From contig JAUIRK010000903.1 in NCBI GenBank assembly GCA_030549495.1, positions 1,054,001 to 1,118,000 on the forward strand: 64,000 nucleotides of DNA, read 5' to 3'. This stretch comes from Nectonema munidae (Eukaryota; Nematomorpha; Nectonematoida; Nectonematidae). A program made the translations under genes and the position numbers. Below the pieces are notes generated by a model that worked only from the letters and a program-made list of their open reading frames with translations, was not told the origin of the DNA and did not search any database. Of the stretch, positions 57,621 through 64,000 are shown one piece after another (positions within the stretch are counted from its first letter, which is position 1; each line of letters begins with the position of its first letter).

Positions 57621-59757
57621 AGTTTTTTAATAAATTTGTTGAATCTTTTTTCATCTTGTTTCTTGCTACAATAAAAAAATAGACACTCTTCTTTTTTTCA
57701 AACTGACAATACTCCATCTTTAGTTTTAAGGTTCGGAGGTTGGTATTTGCTCTCTTCATTATTTCCAATCTCAGCTTTCAGTTTCACTGAGTCCACTTTT
57801 TCAGGTTCATAAACATGTGTATATTTTACTTTTTTAAGTTTCCCCTTGAGTTTCTTTTCAATTTACTTTTATATATTATATATGGAGCACATCATCAATA
57901 AAATGATATGCTCCCTTTAACGACAATATAACTTTTTGGTTATGATTTATTTTTTTGCTCTAAAAAATTATATATACGTTCTAGAATGTTATGAATAGTG
58001 TAATTGAGTTCTGTTTACATAAAACTATCATAAATTAGCTCAAAACTCATATGCTAGAGGTTGGTCATTAATGGGTTAATTGTTAATTAATAACTTTTTT
58101 CTGCTTTTTTTCAATATTTTTTTTATAAAATACATATAACTGTTTTTTTAATTTTTTTTTAAATTAATAACAATCAATTCTATATATTTTTGAAAATATT
58201 TCGCTAAATTTCGTTAGTTTAAAATTTAAATCTGAACCCTTTAATCTTACAAAAAATTAAATTAATAAGGTAATATTATAAATTTCAATTTCATTTTAAT
58301 GTATGAAGAAAATAATATATTATAACTATAACAGTTTGCTTATTATAACTCTTGGCTTTCTCTTAGATATTACTTAATTTAATTACCTACTGAGAAAAGT
58401 CCTTAGCTTTTATTTTTCTCTTTTATTTCTAATAAATAATTTTGATTTTTTTAATAGATCTATGATTTTCTATATTTTCATTACATTGTATAAAAATTTG
58501 GCACCTCAGAAATTAATTCATAATTGAGTAATAGTTGTTTTAAAAATAATGCTTTTCAAAATATTATATTTATGTAGCCGCTGCTATTTTAGAAATTTGT
58601 ATGCCGAAACTATCCATAAAATGAACTTTATCTTTCTCAATGAGTTTTTATATAAATTAAGAAGCCAATTTTTGTACACTGGTGTCCCATTGTGCCTGAA
58701 ATGTTAAAACATGTTTTTTAGGTATTTGTTTTCATTAAATCTAGCACGACTGTTCCCAGACGAGTTTATTTTTAAATAAAGTTATCTGCTTATATGAAAA
58801 ATATCAATCTTATGAGTAAACGTTTCATAATTCTGGTCCTTAAGGTTTTAAATTATAAATAAACGATAAGTTTTTTTTAATGTTAGCTTTAAAAGGTTTT
58901 ACTGAAAATAAAAAATATTTTTTTTCCAATTTTTTTGTGGTTTTCCAGTACAATGAATTTTATGTTTATAAATTTTTTTTGCAATGTTAATTAAAATATT
59001 CCTACTTACTTTTCATTTAAACCTCTTTGCTTTGATTTTGTATTTTTAGAAATGGAATTCTCTGCTATGCCTTAGCCCTCCAGTTACCTGCTATGATTTT
59101 TAATGATTATTATTTTGAAATTATTTTTGTTCGTTTAATAAATATATTACTATTTCATTATGATTTATTACTAAATAATTGGGAGGCCTAAGTATCATTT
59201 TCTAGAAACTCCTTTTATTTTCCATTGTTACTTTTGTTGTTAGTTATAAAAATCCAAATTTGCTACTTAAACCTTGGTATTGTCCCATCCAAATAGTGAT
59301 GGGACGATACAAAAGTTTTATTTGATTTTGATTATTATCAATAAAATATACGATTCCGATTCTTAAATTGAAACATCAAATATTAAAAACATATATTAAA
59401 TTCCCATTTATGTTTGATAAGACCTAAGATAGCATAATGAACAAGATAAATCGAAAGAATACGATATTAAAAAAACCCAATTCAGCAGAACGTGCATAAA
59501 TTTTTAATTCTGTGGGTTTGTATCCAGAGCATTTTGTGCAGTGGTTAGATTTTCGCAGTTTGTAACAAATATAAAAATCCTATACTTCATTTTAAGAGAT
59601 CTATGGCCGAATCTCCCTTTGAATACAATCGACAACATACAATGATCTTCCCTTCAATTTTCATTATTGAAAAATATCGTTAATAAAAGTTAAACAAGAT
59701 AATAAAAATTTATTTAATAAGATTATGTTAACTTTACATTAATATTTTTTAAAGTTT

Positions 59758-61313
59758 TTAGTAAATGTTTTTTTTCCTTGGCTTCCTTGCAACATTTGAT
59801 GTTCTTTTTACAATTAATTTGTGATCTGTAGAAACAATTGAATTCTCAAAGATGGAACTATTAACATCTATGAAACTTTGAAAGATCTTAATTTTGTTTT
59901 CTTTAGATTGTTTTTCCCATTCATTTTTTCTTAGTTTAAGTTGTTTTGAAGTAAGCTCATAATCTCCAAATCCATATAATGCACATTCAATCAAATTTTC
60001 TTGGAAACAAACTTTTTCATAAACCATACTTAGTAAACTAGGCATTTTAAGAACTTTCCAGTTAGCATTGGATTTCAGTATATTATTCATGGATTCGCAA
60101 TTGTTGTTTTTCCATTGATAATAAGGAATCTAGAGCTTTTGTGTGGGAGAAAAATGTGTTCTTCAATATTTGGTATTATTTTCTCAGTTAGATATTTTTC
60201 AATTATATGCATTTTTTTCTCTTTAAATTCATCTATTGTTTTTGATTCGGCCAATCCTCTTTATCCTAGAATTAATTCAATGAAATATTTAATTTCTTTT
60301 ATTTTCATTCCTATTTTTTGTGACAGATGTCGTTTAATATTATTTTCTAAATTTCTAAAGCAGAATAAAATGTTTGCTTTTGGGAAATTTTTTTGAATAC
60401 TTTTAACTAAAGCTTTTTCTTCGTCCGTGCCTATTAGCAAAGTATTAGTTTTAATTTCAGCATTAAAATCACTTTTCAATTTGAGTGATAAATGCGAAAA
60501 AAAATTAGCATATGTATCATATTTTCCATTCCAATGAAAATAGACAGGACCTAATAATATGGGAGATACTTTTTTTGATTTTCTAATTAACTCTGTGTCT
60601 TGGAAGACAGTACATGTTATAAAACAAGGGCCAAGATTGAACGTTCTGTCTACTCCAAGAATGCTATTATCCAATAGACATCTTTTTAGATGAATGAGCT
60701 GGTTATTGGTATAACATATGATATTTGGATGGCCGAATTCTGATATAATAATTTCTTTAACAAATGGATTTGAGTTGGTGATCATATTAAATACATATTG
60801 AATATCATCTGCTAGGTTATTTCTATTTACGTCACCAAAATTTTGTTTTTCCAAGTTATATTTAATATTTCTTATATACTTTGAGTCTCTCGGTATGTCA
60901 CACTTATTTTTTAACAAGCAAGATTATATTTTTTTACAAGAACTATTCTCTTTCAACCCCATTAAAACGTTTTTTTTAGTTTGTTGATTTGCCCTTATGT
61001 ACTCATGGTTGTGGTTTCTTGTGTTACCGTGTATAGAAATCATATTTGGATAACTTCCAACGTATTCCCATAAATATAATTGTTTTTCTCTAGTTAAATT
61101 ATCCTCTATCCATGAAATTTTTCTTTTATATTCAGAATTTCTTTTACTTACACAATAATATGATTTTAAGATAATTATTCTATTTTTATCAAGATGTTCA
61201 TTTAACGAAAGAAATGTTTTACCTTTATATATACCAAGTTCTCCATTTTTTCTTTCTAAGAAAGTAGTTTCATTTTTTACATTTATTAAAAATTCATAAA
61301 ACAAGTTTGACAA
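59758..61313 (-). pseudogene. Mutator-like transposase, broken into three frames
   Basis: On the minus strand, 61313-60924 carries an N-terminal part ending in HGNTRNHNHEYIRANQQTKK. 60917-60261 carries the catalytic core, with the first Asp in LGVDRTFNLGPCFIT, the second in LLIGTDEEKALVKSIQ and the zinc-like CFRNLENNIKRHLS. After a stop at 60261 sense continues, and the catalytic Glu lies in WKNNNCESMNNILKS (about 60105-60080), in the frame of 60090-59758. The last piece ends in a basic RTSNVARKPRKKN tail. D, D and E are all present; three frame changes or stops inactivate it. The block order matches MULE transposases annotated in many invertebrates as uncharacterised proteins. Confidence 0.85.
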
Positions 61314-62479
61314 AGCGAGTTCATATTAAACCACAAATTCTTTAAAAAATAATAAAATAAGTATCTAAAAAATCATAAAAATACGCCTCGAACACAAAAG
61401 TTATACAAGAACAATTCTTAATCAATGAATTTTGACGACAAAGTGATTAATAACTCATTTAGCACAACCACAGCCATTGATTAGGAGGGAGAGAAAACCT
61501 AAACCCTTTCCGATCATGGAATTAGCTAAAAAAAATAATAACAACTAATAAAAATAATAGCCCATATTTGGTTTTTAATCTTATGAGGTAAGTAATTAAG
61601 TAATTTATTTGAACAAAACCAAATAATTTATAAAATAAAAAAAAATTGTATCAATATATTCACAAAATAAAATTTGATGAATTTAAGAACTTCATACTTA
61701 TATAATCCAAAGGTCAGAGCAGCTAGAAAATAAAGTAATGAAATATTTTGATACTCATATGACCATTGTAAAAATAAACACTAAGGTGCATATACAAAAA
61801 AATGTATTTACATGCATAAATAAATATATATATATATAGTTATAGATTAAATGACGCTTAGAAGTCAAATGAATAAAAAAAAATTAAAATTGATACGGTA
61901 AAAGTAAAACCCTATTCATATGAGAATTCAATAAAAACAAAAAATTTAAAGCCTAATCTTCGACCACTATGGCCTTCCACAGATCACCACTTTGAACAAA
62001 ATAAAAAATATATTTTATAGAAATATATTAAAAATTTATCGTTTTTATTAAATAAGTTAATTTGAAAGCTTTTACCTTAAATTGTATGTTTCGGAACAAT
62101 GTATTCAAAATAATAAATCTATATCAAATATAATGACGTTTTTTTAATAATAAATCTATAGCAAATATATACTTCATAATTTAAAATTTATAATGTTACC
62201 TTATTAATTTAATCTTTTGTAAGATTAACGGGTTCAGATTTAAATTTTAAACTAACGAAATTTAGCGAAATATTTTCAAAAATACATAGAATTGATTGTT
62301 CTTAATTTTAAAAAAAAAATAATTAAAAAAACAGTTATATGTGTTTTATGAAAAAAATATTGAAAAAAAGCAGAAAAAAGTTATTAATTAACAATTAAAG
62401 GAAAAGAAACTTAATATATTCATTCTAATGATAATATATAAAGTAAAATTCCCGAGCTGGGCATAATTTAGGCACACCC

Positions 62480-63790
62480 GTATAAAAACATATATTTCAT
62501 CTAAAATTTGAGAGAATATTTTAGGATATAGTTTTCAGACATAAACTGCTAATTTGATTTACACTAGCAGTAAAATCTCTAAATGCAAAAATCTATTTGC
62601 TATAAAAACAAATTTTAGAACTAAACGCAAATTTAATTGATACTTATATGTATTTTCAAATTCAAACTGCAAAAATTGAGTCCATAAATGAAACTAGCAT
62701 GGTTGATTTGTTATAAAAACATATATTTAATTGTAAAATTTGAATGAATGTTTTTGTAGACAATTTTTAGAAGTAAACCGCAAATTTGATTAACACTTAT
62801 AGGTATTTTCACATCCTAAATGTAAAAAATGAGTTCAGAAATGAAAACAGCATGATTGATTTGGTATAAAAACATATTTCAAGAGAATATTTTTGGAGAC
62901 AATTTTCAGAAGTAAACCGCAAATTTGATTTATACTTATAGGTATTTTCAAATCCTAAATGTAAAAAATGAGTTCAAAAATGAAAACAGCATGATCGATT
63001 TGGTATAAAAACAAATATTTCATGTAAAATTGAGAGAATATTTTTGGAGATAGCTTTTAGAAGTAAACCGCAAATTTTGACTGATATTTTAAAACCTCTA
63101 AATGTGAAAAATGAGTTCAGAAACGAAACAAGCATGATTGATTTGGTATAAAAACATATATTTCATTGTAAAATTTGAATGAATGTTTTTGTAGACAATT
63201 TTTAGAAGTAAACCGCAAATTTGATTAACACTTATAGGTATTTTCACATCCTAAATGTAAAAAATGAGTTCAGAAATGAAAACAGCATGATTGATTTGGT
63301 ATAAAAACATATTTCAAGAGAATATTTTTGGAGACAATTTTCAGAAGTAAACCGCAAATTTGATTTATACTTATAGGTATTTTCAAATCCTAAATGTAAA
63401 AAATGAGTTCAAAAATGAAAACAGCATGATCGATTTGGTATAAAAACAAATATTTCATGTAAAATTGAGAGAATATTTTTGGAGATAGCTTTTAGAAGTA
63501 AACCGCAAATTTTGACTGATATTTTAAAACCTCTAAATGTGAAAAATGAGTTCAGAAACGAAACAAGCATGATTGATTTGGTATAAAAACATATATTTCA
63601 TTGTAAAATTTGAATGAATGTTTTTGGAGACAATTTTTAGAAGTAAACCGCAAATTTGAATGGTATTTTCGCATCATAAATGTAAAAAGTAAGTCCAGAA
63701 ATGAAATCAGCATGGCCGATATTGTATAACACATATATTTTATGTAAAATTTAAAGGAAGATTTTATTAGATATATTTCTGATCAATCAA
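62480..63790 (+). repeat. 145-bp satellite with a 435-bp three-monomer period
   Basis: AGTAAACCGC recurs at 62772, 62911, 63062 and 63207, spacings of 139, 151 and 145. The same three-monomer set then repeats: the A monomer mark TTTTTGTAGA at 62751 and 63186 and its variant at 63621 are each 435 bases apart. Successive 435-bp units are nearly identical while neighbouring monomers differ, which is a higher-order repeat. The first monomer after the MULE and the last are more diverged. Confidence 0.93.
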
Positions 63791-64000
63791 AATTTTGATT
63801 GACATTTTCTAAAAAGTAGCCATGATTATTGAAAAAAATAAATATATAAAGTGTTATGCGTTCAAAACTGTATATATTTATAAATTTTTAAGTTAGTATA
63901 TAATATAGATCCTAAGTTATAATGTCAAAATTTTAATTTTTGATTGGCAGTTTTGGACACGAAGGGATCATTCAACTACAATGAAAATGGTATCAAAAGA
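63791..64000. other. End of window, diverged satellite edge
   Basis: Faint satellite words (GATTGACATTTTC) persist, then AT-rich DNA. No gene is seen. Confidence 0.35.

Overview
The window is nuclear DNA from an AT-rich, transposon-dense animal genome. The host signal comes from two genes of ciliated, mevalonate-using animals: a single-exon BBS9/PTHB1 (BBSome subunit) at 5509-8268 and a single-exon animal-type phosphomevalonate kinase at 26145-26780. The mix of Jockey/CR1-like and RTE-BovB-like LINEs, piggyBac, hAT-Buster, Mutator, Harbinger-like and Helitron elements would suit an arthropod (for example a copepod) or another invertebrate. The species cannot be fixed from sequence alone. There are no prokaryotic features.

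Layout. 1-1900: Jockey/CR1-type LINE. 2182-5160: about 3 kb of perfect TTC repeat, abutting a truncated tRNA-SINE. 5509-8268: BBS9. 10.6-14.1 kb: decayed RTE-BovB LINE split by a 313-bp hAT MITE. 15.3-15.85 kb: piggyBac relic. 17.23-19.05 kb: internally deleted piggyBac with its ends. 19-25 kb: gene-poor relic DNA. 25.35-26.78 kb: uncharacterised ORF followed by PMVK. 29.5-34.46 kb: RTE LINE on the minus strand, itself invaded by a hAT-Buster element and a solo LTR. 35.2-36.5 kb and 38.9-39.9 kb: integrase-bearing fossils. 38.2-41.45 kb: nested terminal-inverted-repeat elements holding one fossil and a Helitron. 43.7-48.9 kb: LINE split by a 4.18-kb Helitron that contains two smaller Helitrons and a minisatellite. 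49.07-49.27 kb: complete tRNA-SINE with a 13-bp target duplication. 49.5-51.1 kb: RNase H LINE fragments. 51.17-52.8 kb: piggyBac broken at a TTAA by another piggyBac-like end, followed by a 150-bp satellite. 54.3-63.8 kb: 145-bp satellite with a 435-bp higher-order period, split by a 7.75-kb Mutator-like element whose left inverted repeat carries a 3.26-kb piggyBac.

How the parts relate. The two host genes act in unrelated processes (ciliary trafficking and isoprenoid synthesis) and share only strand and lack of introns. Everything else is a record of layered insertion, and several insertion orders can be read directly from target-site duplications. The best candidates for something undescribed are the Helitron family, whose 3' ends carry compensating hairpin stems built on a GCGAAGC core, and the satellite-Mutator-piggyBac nest with its built-in empty site. 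I found no new defence, metabolic or signalling system. Boundaries were read by eye; no search or alignment program was run.
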